Shown here piece by piece: positions 14,879-23,883 of a stretch of DNA of 36,253 nt (the first letter of the stretch is position 1; the number at the start of each line of letters is the position of its first letter). Below the pieces are notes generated by a model. That model saw only the letters and a program-made list of their open reading frames with translations. It searched no databases and was not told the DNA's origin. Origin of the DNA: a virus; the IMG/VR virus record IMGVR_UViG_3300032291_003083, positions 1 through 36,253 of that record; one strand, given 5' to 3'. Made by a program: the position numbers and the translations under genes.

Positions 14879-16863
14879 TGGCAAATAATTTTGAATCAGA
14901 TTTAGCTTCTTTTGACAGTCGAAATAGACCTGTTCAAATGCCTCAATCTGTTCTTAATTCTATTGGAAGTCAGCTTCAAAATAGGCAGCAAAAGGAGCCC
15001 CCATCTCTTACAAATAGTCCTTTTATGGGTCATTTAATGGGAATATTGGGCACTACGGGGGAACGGGCCTATAATAGCATTGCTTCACTTTCTGGCCTTC
15101 CCAAAGACAGCACTGATTATTATCAGCGTTGGGGAAACGTTCAACCAGGTGCGCTGGACAATATTGGAGAGTCCGCGCTTGAAATGATTCCAGCGTTTAA
15201 AGCCGCAAGAGCATTAGGGGCCGCTAAATTAGCCGCATCGCCTTTCTTGGGTGGTGTTGCTGAAAATGCCGCCGCTAGCGCAATTCATGGCGGCCTGTTT
15301 GGAAACGAGCAGGGCGATGACAAGCTGGCGCAAGGCGCAACAGAAGGACTTCAAGGCGCAGGTATTGGTGCTTTATTTGGAGCTTTAGGCGCAGCAGGCA
15401 AGCCAATAGGTACCTACATTGGCAATCGCGTTGTTAGTCCATTGCTTGAAAAGGTTGCTCCAACTATAAGAGATATATCAGAAAAGTTTCCTTGGTCAAA
15501 AACACAAGATGAACTCAAAGCAAATTATAAAACAGCCGCAGACAATACTACGCAAGCCTATAAAGATTTAAAAACGGCTAATAATGCAGCAGATAACACT
15601 TATCAGCAAGGCCTAAAAGAATGGGGAGCCACGCCAAACCAGCAAGAAATTCTAGCATCTAAATTAAATGCATCAAGACCGATTTTATATTCTGGTGGCC
15701 TAAAAAATAGCGGGATTAATTCTTATATCAGTGATTTACAATCTGGTATTGCGCCTGATACCAGCGACGTTGCAAATAAGTTTACAGCTAAAAATTTTTA
15801 TAACGCTGCGCGCTCTTCTATTCCTGATTTAGTTAAAGAAATGGACGGAAACCCTAATTTACAAAAAGCCTATGAGCCTGCTATAGGTGTCCTTCAAAAT
15901 GCAATAGAAAATACTCCTCAAACATTTTCAGAAGCGGCCGCTCGAGTAAAAGACATTAATGCTGCCATGAAATTGGCCAAAGTTGCCATGGGAACAAAAG
16001 ATGAACTTCTTAATGGAATTAGCGGCAATCTAAAAACCGCATTAAATGAAGACATTCGCTCTTCCAGCGTTAATACATTAGCCTCCAACCCATACGAAGC
16101 TTTGCAGAATGCAAATGCAGCCAACATTGCTAAAAAATCTTTTACTTCGATGCCTCAAGTTAGTGGGGCAAATAAAATAAACCCAACTTTAAAAGAGTTT
16201 TACTCTACTCCCAACAAAAGCAATCAAGCCGTTTTAAAAAGTTACATGCCAAAGGATGGAGATACGGGTACCGCGCGTCTTGAAACATTAGCAACCTCTT
16301 TAGGCGGAGATAAAGATGCCGCCGCAGGTGCTTTGCAAGGTCATATCTTCCAAAACTCTCTTGCAAATGGAGAGCCTGATTTAAGCAAAATACTTTCTCA
16401 GTATAAAAAATTCTCTCCAGAGCAAAGAGAGTGGATTTTTACACCAGAGCAAAAAGTATATCTCGAACATGCGGCAGAAATAAGCTCAAAATTAAAAAAC
16501 GAAAGCATTGGCAAAACAAACCCAGACTTGATGTCGCATGGCGTTGGGGCATTAATTGCTCATTCAATTTTTGGAATGCCTGGCTTAGTAGGCGTTGGCG
16601 CGTTATACGGGGCAAAACATGCTGCAAATTTAATTGCAAAAAAAATGGCAACCCCTGAGGGAATTAATACCCTAAAAAGCCTACAACAAAACGGTTTCCA
16701 ATTTGCAAAACCCGTTGGCCGCGCGGTAACGGCCGCAAGCTTAGTGGGAAGCAACCCAGCCATGAATGTTTCAAACAATAAAAATCAACCCGTGCAGTCT
16801 TCTAATAATCCTAATTTTGAAAATGATTTAGCAGACTTTGACAAGCAGATGAGAGGAATGTAA
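14878..16863 (+). CDS. ejection protein, P22 gp16-like
   Basis: 661 residues (609 in P22 gp16), ribosome-binding site AAAAGGAGGCGTTTA. It has two hydrophobic glycine/alanine segments: residues about 155-185 (AGIGALFGALGAAGKPIG) and about 555-585 (GVGALIAHSIFGMPGLVGVG), which could insert into the host inner membrane. A long helical middle has KANYKTAADNTTQAYKDLKT. The N-terminus NNFESDLASFD (residues 3-13) is echoed at the C-terminus by PNFENDLADFD (645-655), a symmetrical motif that may be a docking tag. It is the third and probably membrane-spanning element of the injection channel. Confidence 0.7.
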   Translation: MANNFESDLASFDSRNRPVQMPQSVLNSIGSQLQNRQQKEPPSLTNSPFMGHLMGILGTTGERAYNSIASLSGLPKDSTDYYQRWGNVQPGALDNIGESALEMIPAFKAARALGAAKLAASPFLGGVAENAAASAIHGGLFGNEQGDDKLAQGATEGLQGAGIGALFGALGAAGKPIGTYIGNRVVSPLLEKVAPTIRDISEKFPWSKTQDELKANYKTAADNTTQAYKDLKTANNAADNTYQQGLKEWGATPNQQEILASKLNASRPILYSGGLKNSGINSYISDLQSGIAPDTSDVANKFTAKNFYNAARSSIPDLVKEMDGNPNLQKAYEPAIGVLQNAIENTPQTFSEAAARVKDINAAMKLAKVAMGTKDELLNGISGNLKTALNEDIRSSSVNTLASNPYEALQNANAANIAKKSFTSMPQVSGANKINPTLKEFYSTPNKSNQAVLKSYMPKDGDTGTARLETLATSLGGDKDAAAGALQGHIFQNSLANGEPDLSKILSQYKKFSPEQREWIFTPEQKVYLEHAAEISSKLKNESIGKTNPDLMSHGVGALIAHSIFGMPGLVGVGALYGAKHAANLIAKKMATPEGINTLKSLQQNGFQFAKPVGRAVTAASLVGSNPAMNVSNNKNQPVQSSNNPNFENDLADFDKQMRGM

Positions 16864-19133
16864 TGACACCTAAAAAAAACGTAAGAGTTGTTCAGCAGGG
16901 TGACACAAGCCCATTACTTCCTTACACAATTAACACTCCCCTTAATAACTATTTTTTCTACAAAATTGGGCCAAAAATTGGCCAGCCATTGGTGGGCGGG
17001 ACTGTTGAATTTTTTGACAACTTTGCTCAAGAAGAACGTCTTGACACTTATTCGGATGTTTCAAATCCAGCGGCCCCCGTAGTCAATACCAATCCTATCG
17101 TTTTAGGTTCAGATGGCTCAACTGCTTCAAGCCCTTATCCATCCCCCGTAATTTACCTTCAAAGCGCATCTTATTTTATTGTTGTAAAAAGCGCAGAAGG
17201 GCAGGTTCAATGGACAATTCCTAATTACACAGGAGCAACTTTTGGAACGGGAACAAATCCAACGCCTTCTGGTGGAGTTTTAAATCTTTTGCCAGATGGT
17301 CAATTTAATTGGCCTATTAACTTTAGCTTACCAGGCACAACGCCAGTGGGATTAATTACAAATGCTTTTACTTCGGTATCGCTTGGCTGTTACTTTCTTC
17401 AAGACACTGGCACTAAAACAAACGTCATTACGTTTAATAACATTGCCAATCAAACGATTGAAGGGAATCCACAGCAAGAAATTGTCTTGGCTTCAACAGC
17501 AAATTTGCCAGAAACACTAAAAGATTTTGTTTGGGTTTATGGCGGCGTCTCTTCTTTTCAAGGAGAAAATTCAACGTTCTCAATTCAAATTGAAAACAAA
17601 CAAGTAGGCACAACGCCAATCACAATAATCCTTGAACAAAATTTTGGAGGAGGGGGCTCAGCTACAGTTTTTACAACGTTAGGAACATTTCAAGTAACAA
17701 ATACTAGAGATAAATTTATTTTAAATTTTATTATTCCATTGATTACAGGAAAAACGGTAGGCACAGGAAATTATGCCGCCATTCATCTTCGTGGAACGCT
17801 TGGCCAATTTTCAAATTTTGGTTTTACAAACGCTTTGATGCAAATTGGCTCCATTCAAAATCCTATCTATATTGGACAATCAAATTCAGATGAAAAAGCT
17901 CAAATCGTAGGAGAGATAACGGATTTATCTCAAGCAGGCTGGCAAACCGATTGGTTTAACATGATTATTCAAGGAGGATATATTTATCCTCTTACAAACA
18001 CAGGACAAATCATCACAGCTTCTACTTTAAATCCACCGCCAAACGGAATAAAACTTACGACATTACCTCAAAATTTTCCTGTAACTGGCAATATAAATGG
18101 AATAGCCAATGTTAGGCTTTATAACGCTATCGGAAATGCTGGTTCAAACGAAATTATAGCTACAGCAGCTGGCAACACTATAACAGTCACCTCAATTTAT
18201 GGGTTTACTGAATTTTCTGCTTATGCGGCTGGAACAGCACCTGTTGTTGTTACAAAAACAAAAACAGCTTTATTGGCTGGCGTGCAATGTGTATTGACTG
18301 CTCCAAATCAAGTAACAGTAACATTTCAAAATAATTTTGCACCAAATCCAACGCCAGCGCCTTCTAATACCAGCTCTGTTGGAAACATTCCTTCTGGAGC
18401 AATAGGGGCTTCATATAATAGAGCGTTTGGAACATCCAACTTTCCTGCTGGAAATCAAGCAATAATTCCAACTGTCATAAACACTGGCTCTCCTTCATCT
18501 CAATGCGTTGTTAATTTATCTTTTAATGCTACTATTATTTCAAATTATGCTACTTATTCAAATGGAGTTGAAAATCCAGGAGTAAGAATAGATTTTGCTC
18601 AATACAATACATTAGAATTTTCTTCTTTTACAAATCAAGTTTCGCGCGGAAATTACACAGGAAATAACGATGGGGGAACCACAATTTCTCCTAGAGCAAT
18701 TTTAATATCCGTAGACGGAAGAATGCCTATATATGGCAATTGGTCTGGAAGTAGAATTTATACTGCTTCTGAATATAGTGTTACCGTCCCGTTCTTATCT
18801 TCAAATACACTACCTCAAAACATTCAAACTTTTATTAAAGCAGTTGCAAACCCTTTCATCTACACAATCTTATTTTCTTCCGCTCCAACAGCAAGCCAAT
18901 ATTTTTTATTTTCGGACGCTACTGTAAATTATTACCTTTGGTACACCGTTGATGGTGTTGGAACAGACCCCGCAGTGGCAGGGCGCACAGGTGTGGTTTG
19001 CCCCATTTTATCAACCGATACAATACCCGCAATTGCCACAAAAACAGCTACAGCAATGGATTCATTGGTAGTTACATTGCCAGCAACAGCATGCCCCTAT
19101 AGTGCGCCATTTGCAGATTACATTTTACAATAA
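16863..19133 (+). CDS. tailspike/tail fibre with P22-tailspike-like head-binding domain
   Basis: 756 residues, GAGAGGAATGTA before the ATG. Residues about 30-125 match the head-binding domain type found in P22 gp9 and many short-tailed phages: GGTVEFFDNFAQEERLDTYS, then NTNPIVLGSDG, then VIYLQSASYFIVVKSAEGQV. The rest is beta-rich with Thr, Asn and Gly and several jelly-roll-like stretches; no glycosidase motif is obvious. It would attach to the tail hub and recognise a surface polysaccharide or protein. It is the first of at least three adhesin-like proteins. Confidence 0.8.
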   Translation: MTPKKNVRVVQQGDTSPLLPYTINTPLNNYFFYKIGPKIGQPLVGGTVEFFDNFAQEERLDTYSDVSNPAAPVVNTNPIVLGSDGSTASSPYPSPVIYLQSASYFIVVKSAEGQVQWTIPNYTGATFGTGTNPTPSGGVLNLLPDGQFNWPINFSLPGTTPVGLITNAFTSVSLGCYFLQDTGTKTNVITFNNIANQTIEGNPQQEIVLASTANLPETLKDFVWVYGGVSSFQGENSTFSIQIENKQVGTTPITIILEQNFGGGGSATVFTTLGTFQVTNTRDKFILNFIIPLITGKTVGTGNYAAIHLRGTLGQFSNFGFTNALMQIGSIQNPIYIGQSNSDEKAQIVGEITDLSQAGWQTDWFNMIIQGGYIYPLTNTGQIITASTLNPPPNGIKLTTLPQNFPVTGNINGIANVRLYNAIGNAGSNEIIATAAGNTITVTSIYGFTEFSAYAAGTAPVVVTKTKTALLAGVQCVLTAPNQVTVTFQNNFAPNPTPAPSNTSSVGNIPSGAIGASYNRAFGTSNFPAGNQAIIPTVINTGSPSSQCVVNLSFNATIISNYATYSNGVENPGVRIDFAQYNTLEFSSFTNQVSRGNYTGNNDGGTTISPRAILISVDGRMPIYGNWSGSRIYTASEYSVTVPFLSSNTLPQNIQTFIKAVANPFIYTILFSSAPTASQYFLFSDATVNYYLWYTVDGVGTDPAVAGRTGVVCPILSTDTIPAIATKTATAMDSLVVTLPATACPYSAPFADYILQ

Positions 19134-19145
19134 ACGGAGAACCCT

Positions 19146-19595
19146 ATGAGCTTATTAGAAGACATTAGAACAAGAGAAAGAACTTTAACAGGCGGTGCGC
19201 CAAATACTACGGCGGGAGATATTGATCCATTATCGCTTAATGACGACAACCCTTTACAAACAAGTCTTCAATGGCAATACACCGCTGATTTAGTTGACTC
19301 AAAAGATCAAAATAAACTTTTTCCATTTTCATGGATTAAGATTTATTACGATTCAGCTTTATTTGTAGGGCTTCCTCAGCTTGTAATTGAATATCCCAAT
19401 AATAATAATCTTGCTAGTGCAGTCACATTCGGCTGGAATGGTGATAAAGATTTTCACAAAGGCGTAAGAATTTTAAGCACGGGAATTGATAGGCTTGGAA
19501 GAACAATAAACAGTACGCCAATATGGGACGAAGAAAGTACTTTCGATCCCGTAACGCAAATAAAATACGTGTTCATTGGTGGTGGAGTTAGATAA
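19146..19595 (+). CDS. hypothetical protein linked to adhesin genes
   Basis: 149 residues, good ribosome-binding site (AAACGGAGAACCCT). A polar N-terminus (RTRERTLTGGAPNTTAGDID) precedes a compact mixed domain containing FPFSWIKIYYDS and ending IKYVFIGGGVR. No signal peptide or membrane segment. Its stop overlaps the next ATG region. It could be an adhesin chaperone or an adaptor between spike and hub; no family recognised. Confidence 0.7.
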   Translation: MSLLEDIRTRERTLTGGAPNTTAGDIDPLSLNDDNPLQTSLQWQYTADLVDSKDQNKLFPFSWIKIYYDSALFVGLPQLVIEYPNNNNLASAVTFGWNGDKDFHKGVRILSTGIDRLGRTINSTPIWDEESTFDPVTQIKYVFIGGGVR

Positions 19596-19816
19596 TGAAA
19601 AGAAAATTTATATTTTCTGTTAACCCATCAATATTTAATTCGCCAACACCGCCGCCTGTTGAAGAGTGCTTATTATCGCTTGGAAATGGAAGCTTATTAG
19701 ATCTTGGTAATAATACATTTTTAAAAGTTAATTGTGTAACGACTAATGATAATCTTTTTTCTGTAGCAGAAAATGAATTGCTTAGCGTTGGAACAGAAGA
19801 ATACATGACCGTTTAA
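19595..19816 (+). CDS. small hypothetical protein
   Basis: 73 residues, GGTGGAGTTAGATA before ATG. The start MKRKFIFSVNPSIF is basic then hydrophobic, followed by SPTPPPVEE and a beta-like stretch with repeated L-L-S-L-G-N / L-L-D-L-G-N / L-L-S-V-G-T motifs, that is, three short copies of an LLxLGx unit. This is reminiscent of very short beta-repeat adaptors. No family is recognised. Confidence 0.6.
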   Translation: MKRKFIFSVNPSIFNSPTPPPVEECLLSLGNGSLLDLGNNTFLKVNCVTTNDNLFSVAENELLSVGTEEYMTV

Positions 19817-19835
19817 AAAAAGAGGAAAAAAACAA

Positions 19836-20768
19836 ATGAGCAATCCAAATTTAAAACAAGTATATGAAGGGAACCCCTCGACAACATTGCCAGGGACAGC
19901 GTTAATGTATTCTTTTCTTTCTCCTTATGGCAGCACAGATTCAACAGGAATTTTAATTAGTGATTTAAAAACGCAATTTTCTATTTTTTCATCTCCAGAT
20001 CTTAATTATGCTGCTCAAATTGCAGTAAACAATATTGGAGAATTAAATTTTAATTCTGTGGGCGTTAATTCTCTTTCAAAAATTAAATTCAGTAACCCGT
20101 TAGATATGACTAACCACAATATTGATAATGCTCTTTGGGTAACTGCTTCAAATTTTAATACTCAAGGCATAATGACTTGGAACGAAAGTGGAGTGCGCGC
20201 TTTTACAGCAACAGCATCAGGTGGTGATTTAATTATTAATAGTAATGATGGAATTGGCGCAGTTTCTCTTACTTCTCATAAAATAATAAATTTAGCAAAC
20301 CCCACCAATGCACAAGACGGCGCAACAAAAAAATATGTTGATGACTCTGTTAATGGAACAGATACAACAGTTACATGTCAATTTAATGCTGGCTCGGCAA
20401 CTGGAACAACTGATTTTACAGCTGCTTTTATATTTAGAAAAGTAGGCAATTTAGTAACTGTTTTAATTCCCGCGGTTGGTTTTAATGTGTTAAACCCTTC
20501 TTTTTTTAGAACGGCTCTTTCTGCAAATCCTAATTGTATTCCAGTTCCGCTTAGACCATCAAAAACCGGATATGGATTTATTACAACAAACAGTAATGGA
20601 GTAGTTCCTCTTGGTTCACCAGGTTCTTTTGAAGTAACTAATGATGGAAATATAACTATTTATTTTCAAAATACTGGAGGAAATTTTCCAGCTTCTTTTT
20701 GGGGCGGAACTGGATTTGCTCAAAGTGGAGATGGCAGAATTCAACTAATGACATATTCTCTTACTTAA
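19836..20768 (+). CDS. tail fibre / receptor-binding protein A
   Basis: 310 residues, AGAGGAAAAAAACAA before ATG. Residues 1-65 (MSNPNLKQVYEGNPSTTLPG and following) are a paralogous adaptor shared with the next gene. The middle has FNTQGIMTWNESGVRAFTAT and a phage fibre repeat of the KIINLANPTNAQDGATKKYV type, which often precedes receptor-binding tips. The C-terminal 135 residues are a unique beta domain (TVTCQFNAG... to GDGRIQLMTYSLT), probably a jelly-roll tip. It likely trimerises through the middle and binds a host receptor. Confidence 0.75.
   Translation: MSNPNLKQVYEGNPSTTLPGTALMYSFLSPYGSTDSTGILISDLKTQFSIFSSPDLNYAAQIAVNNIGELNFNSVGVNSLSKIKFSNPLDMTNHNIDNALWVTASNFNTQGIMTWNESGVRAFTATASGGDLIINSNDGIGAVSLTSHKIINLANPTNAQDGATKKYVDDSVNGTDTTVTCQFNAGSATGTTDFTAAFIFRKVGNLVTVLIPAVGFNVLNPSFFRTALSANPNCIPVPLRPSKTGYGFITTNSNGVVPLGSPGSFEVTNDGNITIYFQNTGGNFPASFWGGTGFAQSGDGRIQLMTYSLT
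20145..20231 (+). repeat. fibre module repeat, copy 1
   Basis: An 87-base block that recurs at 21305-21391 with only two mismatches, while flanking parts of the two fibre genes have diverged. A weaker third copy lies at about 21755-21828. Confidence 0.85.
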
Positions 20769-20800
20769 TAATTTTATTACAAACATAAAGGAGCAAACAA

Positions 20801-22999
20801 ATGAGTAATCCAAATTTAAAACAAATTTACGATAGAAATCCTTCAACGATTTTACCTGAAACCGCGTTAATTTATTCTTTCTTGTCACCATTTAGCAACA
20901 CCGATTCAACAGGAATAACTATTGCAAATTTAAAACAGCAATTTTCTATTTTTTCATCACCAAATCTTAATTATAAAGTTCAAATTGTTTTAGATAATGA
21001 TGGAGATTTAAATTTTACTTCGGATGGCACAAACCCTATTAATTCATTTAAATTTTTTGGAAATATTTTTACAACACAAGCAATTTTAGCAACGCGTGGC
21101 GCGTCTTTTGGAGACGATGTTGCAATGTTAAACGGTAAAAAAATGGGGTTTTTTGGCCCTGGAAACGCTAATCTTGCAACAATCAATGTTCTTGGTTTTG
21201 GCGCAGGAGAAGGTAATCTTTCTTTTAATTGCGTTTCAAAATTTCAATTTAACAACGATTTAGATTTAACTAATCATAATATTGATAATGTTGTTTCAGT
21301 ATCAGCTTCAAATTTTAATACTCAAGGCATAATGACTTGGAACGAAAGCGGAGTGCGCGCTTTTACAGCAACAGCGTCAGGTGGTGATTTAGTTATTGCT
21401 AGTAATGATGCATTGGGATCAGTTTCTTTTTCAGGTTTAAAAATAACAAATTTAGGCGATCCAACTTTGGCAGAAGATGCGGTTAATTTAGATTATGTTA
21501 GCAATAATTTTTATGCAAACAATATAACGCTTGATGAAATTGCGTTAGCAAATGCAGACCTTTCTTTAAATTCTAAAAAGATAACAAATCTTTCTAACGG
21601 CGTTTCAAGTACGGACGCAGCGACAGTAGGGCAGTTGTCTGGTTATTTGCCAAGCACAACAAGTTTAAATTCTATTTCTGTTCCTACTGGCACAGTAAAT
21701 TTTAATAATCAAAATTTATCAAATATTGGCACATTAGATTCAAACAATCTAAATGCTCAAGGAATTTTAACGCTTAATCAAAGCGGAGTGCGTTTTTTTA
21801 CAGCAACAGCATCAGGTGGGGATTTAGTTATTAATAGCAATGATGCATTAGGATCAATTTCTGTTTCAGGTTTAAAAATAAAAAATCTTTCTAACGGCGT
21901 TTCAAGCACAGACGCAGCGACAGTGGGGCAATTACCTGTTATATCTGCATTAAATTCTGTTTACTATGTTTCAAAGACAGGCAATGATGCAACAGGTTCA
22001 GGTTCTCAATCTGCTCCCTACGCTACTGTAAATGCCGTTTTAAACTTAATTCCTTCAAACAATACAAATTATGTAACTATTTACATTGCGCCTGGTCTGT
22101 ACACAGAAAATATTGTAGTAAGCAAGCAACGCGTAAACATTGTTGGAATGCAATCGCCTTCCGCGCAACCTAAAGGCATTAAATTTCCCAGCATATCAAT
22201 TACAACAATAGGAAGCAACACAGGAAATTATGTAGACAATGGTGTGTCTATATCAAACATTACTTTTTATGCTCGATCTGGATTAGAAACTTATGCAATC
22301 TTGTATACAGCATCTAATTTATTTTTAAGTTTAAATAATGTGTTAATTAGTAATGACGCAAATATAAACGGAATTGGCATGGATGTTGCAGACAGCAGCA
22401 GATTGTATATAAATAATTCTTCTATTAATGTTTCTGGAACCGCAGTAGGACTAAGATTTATTAGAGGCGAATTGTGGGATTTTAGAAACAGTTCATGTTC
22501 AAGCGAAGCTGAATGCATTATTACAAACAGTAATAATGTTGTTATTTACTCCGCAATTAATAGTTCTTTTACTTCAACATCTCGTGTTTTTAATTTTACA
22601 GGTTCAAACAATAAAGGCGTTATTGGTACATTTAGTCAATGTTTAATTCAAGGTTCTCCAACGGGGACATCAACAACAGACGCAATGATTCAATTGGGCG
22701 CTTCATGTTCAATTAGTTTTAATAATTGTAGTTTGGTAAATGCAGGAGGAAACGCACAAGTAGGAAATGCAATCGTATATCTTGGTTCTTCTTCTGTTTT
22801 ATTGTTAACTTATTCATCTGTCAGCACAACAGCAACAAACAATTTATCGTTTATTCCGTTTAAGAGTCAAACAGCAAATAATAGTATTTTTCAATATTAC
22901 GGAAATGTTTTTTTAACAGCAGGTGCTAATACCTATGTAAAACCTGTTTCTGGAATCGGTGGATTTTTATTAGTTTCTAAAATGGCAACAGACAGTTAA
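20801..22999 (+). CDS. tail fibre / receptor-binding protein B with beta-helix tip
   Basis: 732 residues, AAAGGAGCAAACAA before ATG. The first 65 residues are paralogous to protein A. It then has two successive fibre modules (FNTQGIMTWNESGVRAFTAT and NLNAQGILTLNQSGVRFFTA) and two repeats of NLSNGVSSTDAATVGQL. From about residue 388 a right-handed beta-helix begins with YYVSKTGNDATGSGSQSAPY, a common pectate-lyase-like opening, and continues with many short N- and S-rich turns to the C-terminus. No catalytic residues can be named. It is probably the main polysaccharide-facing adhesin of the pair. Confidence 0.75.
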   Translation: MSNPNLKQIYDRNPSTILPETALIYSFLSPFSNTDSTGITIANLKQQFSIFSSPNLNYKVQIVLDNDGDLNFTSDGTNPINSFKFFGNIFTTQAILATRGASFGDDVAMLNGKKMGFFGPGNANLATINVLGFGAGEGNLSFNCVSKFQFNNDLDLTNHNIDNVVSVSASNFNTQGIMTWNESGVRAFTATASGGDLVIASNDALGSVSFSGLKITNLGDPTLAEDAVNLDYVSNNFYANNITLDEIALANADLSLNSKKITNLSNGVSSTDAATVGQLSGYLPSTTSLNSISVPTGTVNFNNQNLSNIGTLDSNNLNAQGILTLNQSGVRFFTATASGGDLVINSNDALGSISVSGLKIKNLSNGVSSTDAATVGQLPVISALNSVYYVSKTGNDATGSGSQSAPYATVNAVLNLIPSNNTNYVTIYIAPGLYTENIVVSKQRVNIVGMQSPSAQPKGIKFPSISITTIGSNTGNYVDNGVSISNITFYARSGLETYAILYTASNLFLSLNNVLISNDANINGIGMDVADSSRLYINNSSINVSGTAVGLRFIRGELWDFRNSSCSSEAECIITNSNNVVIYSAINSSFTSTSRVFNFTGSNNKGVIGTFSQCLIQGSPTGTSTTDAMIQLGASCSISFNNCSLVNAGGNAQVGNAIVYLGSSSVLLLTYSSVSTTATNNLSFIPFKSQTANNSIFQYYGNVFLTAGANTYVKPVSGIGGFLLVSKMATDS
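21305..21391 (+). repeat. fibre module repeat, copy 2
   Basis: Matches 20145-20231 at 85 of 87 bases, both differences silent or nearly so within the same protein motif. The conservation is higher than in the surrounding paralogous sequence and suggests gene conversion or selection as a recombination seam. Confidence 0.85.
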
Positions 23000-23002
23000 A
23001 AA

Positions 23003-23251
23003 ATGAATCTATTAGATAAAGCCATTGCTCGTTATCAATCAAGCACGCCCACAGAATGGAAAGCGATCGGATATGTTTTTTTAATTGTTTCACAAATAAT
23101 GAGTGGGTTTTCATATTGCACACAGCATGAAATTTTATCTGGAATAATTCTTGGGCTTGGATATTTAGCAAAAGAATGTACAAAATTAGCAGTACACAAA
23201 GAAAATTTAGAACACAACAAGGAGAGTTTAAGCAATGATAAAAAAGATTAG
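23003..23251 (+). CDS. putative holin
   Basis: 82 residues with a soluble N-terminus containing STPTEWKAIG, then two hydrophobic segments (about 22-38, YVFLIVSQIMSGFSY; about 46-60, LSGIILGLGYLA) separated by a short turn, and a strongly charged C-terminal tail (HKENLEHNKESLSNDKKD). This is the arrangement of small two-helix holins, and a T-P-x-x-W-K-x-I-G lead-in is common in holins of podoviruses. It lies directly after the adhesins, where lysis genes are expected. No Shine-Dalgarno is visible before ATG 23003. It could also be another inner-membrane protein. Confidence 0.55.
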   Translation: MNLLDKAIARYQSSTPTEWKAIGYVFLIVSQIMSGFSYCTQHEILSGIILGLGYLAKECTKLAVHKENLEHNKESLSNDKKD

Positions 23252-23348
23252 TTTGCACATTATTATTTTAACTTTATTTTTTACAACGGGCATTGATATG
23301 GCAATAGCGACAGGTTATGCCCCATCAAAATATTCAAGCACAGTATGA
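23235..23348 (+). CDS. 37-residue exported or membrane peptide
   Basis: ATG 23235 follows AAGGAGAGTTTAAGCA, a strong ribosome-binding site, and overlaps the putative holin by 17 bases. The peptide starts MIKKISLHIIILTLFFTTG, a classic positively charged plus hydrophobic signal sequence, with a probable cleavage after the A-I-A of MAIATGY, leaving about a dozen residues. It overlaps the next gene by four bases (ATGA). Too short for an i-spanin; perhaps a lysis accessory or a signal-anchor peptide. Confidence 0.5.
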   Translation: MIKKISLHIIILTLFFTTGIDMAIATGYAPSKYSSTV

Positions 23349-23503
23349 GATTTTTAATTTTTATTATAATTACAAGTTCGCTTTTTAACACAAGTTGCGC
23401 AATATTATCATCACCTCCTGTGACTTGTATAATTGGTAGCTTAGCCGCAGAATGTTTAAAAGAAGCAAAACGTGAAATAAAATATAGTCATCACGCCTAT
23501 TAA
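23345..23503 (+). CDS. 52-residue putative lipoprotein (o-spanin-like?)
   Basis: It starts at the ATG overlapping the previous stop (GTATGA). MRFLIFIIITSSLFNTSCAI is a signal peptide ending in a lipobox-like F-N-T-S-C, with Cys18 as the likely acylated residue, although Asn at -3 is atypical. The mature part has two prolines (SSPP), two more Cys, and a charged C-terminal helix (LKEAKREIKYSHHAY). Size, lipobox and position suit an Rz1-like outer-membrane spanin, but no matching i-spanin is seen. Confidence 0.5.
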   Translation: MRFLIFIIITSSLFNTSCAILSSPPVTCIIGSLAAECLKEAKREIKYSHHAY

Positions 23504-23559
23504 CAATGCGCAATTTTAATGACTTAAAACTTTTTTTAATGCTTAAATTTAAGAGTTAT

Positions 23560-23619
23560 TTACTCAAGAATTAAAGATAATATAAAAGCAATTCCAAGTA
23601 AAAGCGTTATTATAATCAT
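23560..23619 (-). CDS. 19-residue transmembrane micro-peptide
   Basis: The leftward ATG at 23619 overlaps the TGA of the upstream gene (ATGA) and has AAGAAGAT upstream. The product, MIIITLLLGIAFILSLILE, is a single perfect transmembrane segment. The coupled start and the composition argue it may be translated. It is the last gene of the long leftward operon and faces the rightward lysis genes; the palindrome CTTAAATTTAAG lies just beyond it at 23542-23553. Confidence 0.35.
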   Translation of the reverse strand: MIIITLLLGIAFILSLILE

Positions 23620-23861
23620 AAAAAACAAATCTTCTTTTCGTGTATTTTTATTTCATCAGCAAATCCTATACAGATTAAAAAAGTACGACTTAATCTTTTA
23701 GATGAAAGAATTTGAAACAATGATAATAGCTTTCCTGGCTCTTCCATTTTTAAAAATAGAGCCTGATTTTTTGATTTAACTTTTATTTTGCAATTTTCTT
23801 TTTCGTATTTTATTTCAACTGTACCCATGTCGATTGTTTTTTTTAAATATGAAACTTCCAT
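23616..23861 (-). CDS. small hypothetical protein
   Basis: 81 residues from ATG 23861, which follows TGAGGGGAAAC; the frame is open upstream to 23927 but that part overlaps the lipoprotein gene and has no ribosome-binding site. It is beta-rich with alternating Lys and hydrophobic residues (TVEIKYEKENCKIKVKSKN) and a C-terminal helix with LSLFQILSSKRLSR. No membrane segment. It lies 22 bases downstream of the lipoprotein gene. Unrecognised. Confidence 0.6.
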   Translation of the reverse strand: MEVSYLKKTIDMGTVEIKYEKENCKIKVKSKNQALFLKMEEPGKLLSLFQILSSKRLSRTFLICIGFADEIKIHEKKICFL

Positions 23862-23883
23862 GTTTCCCCTCAATGTTTTAAAA

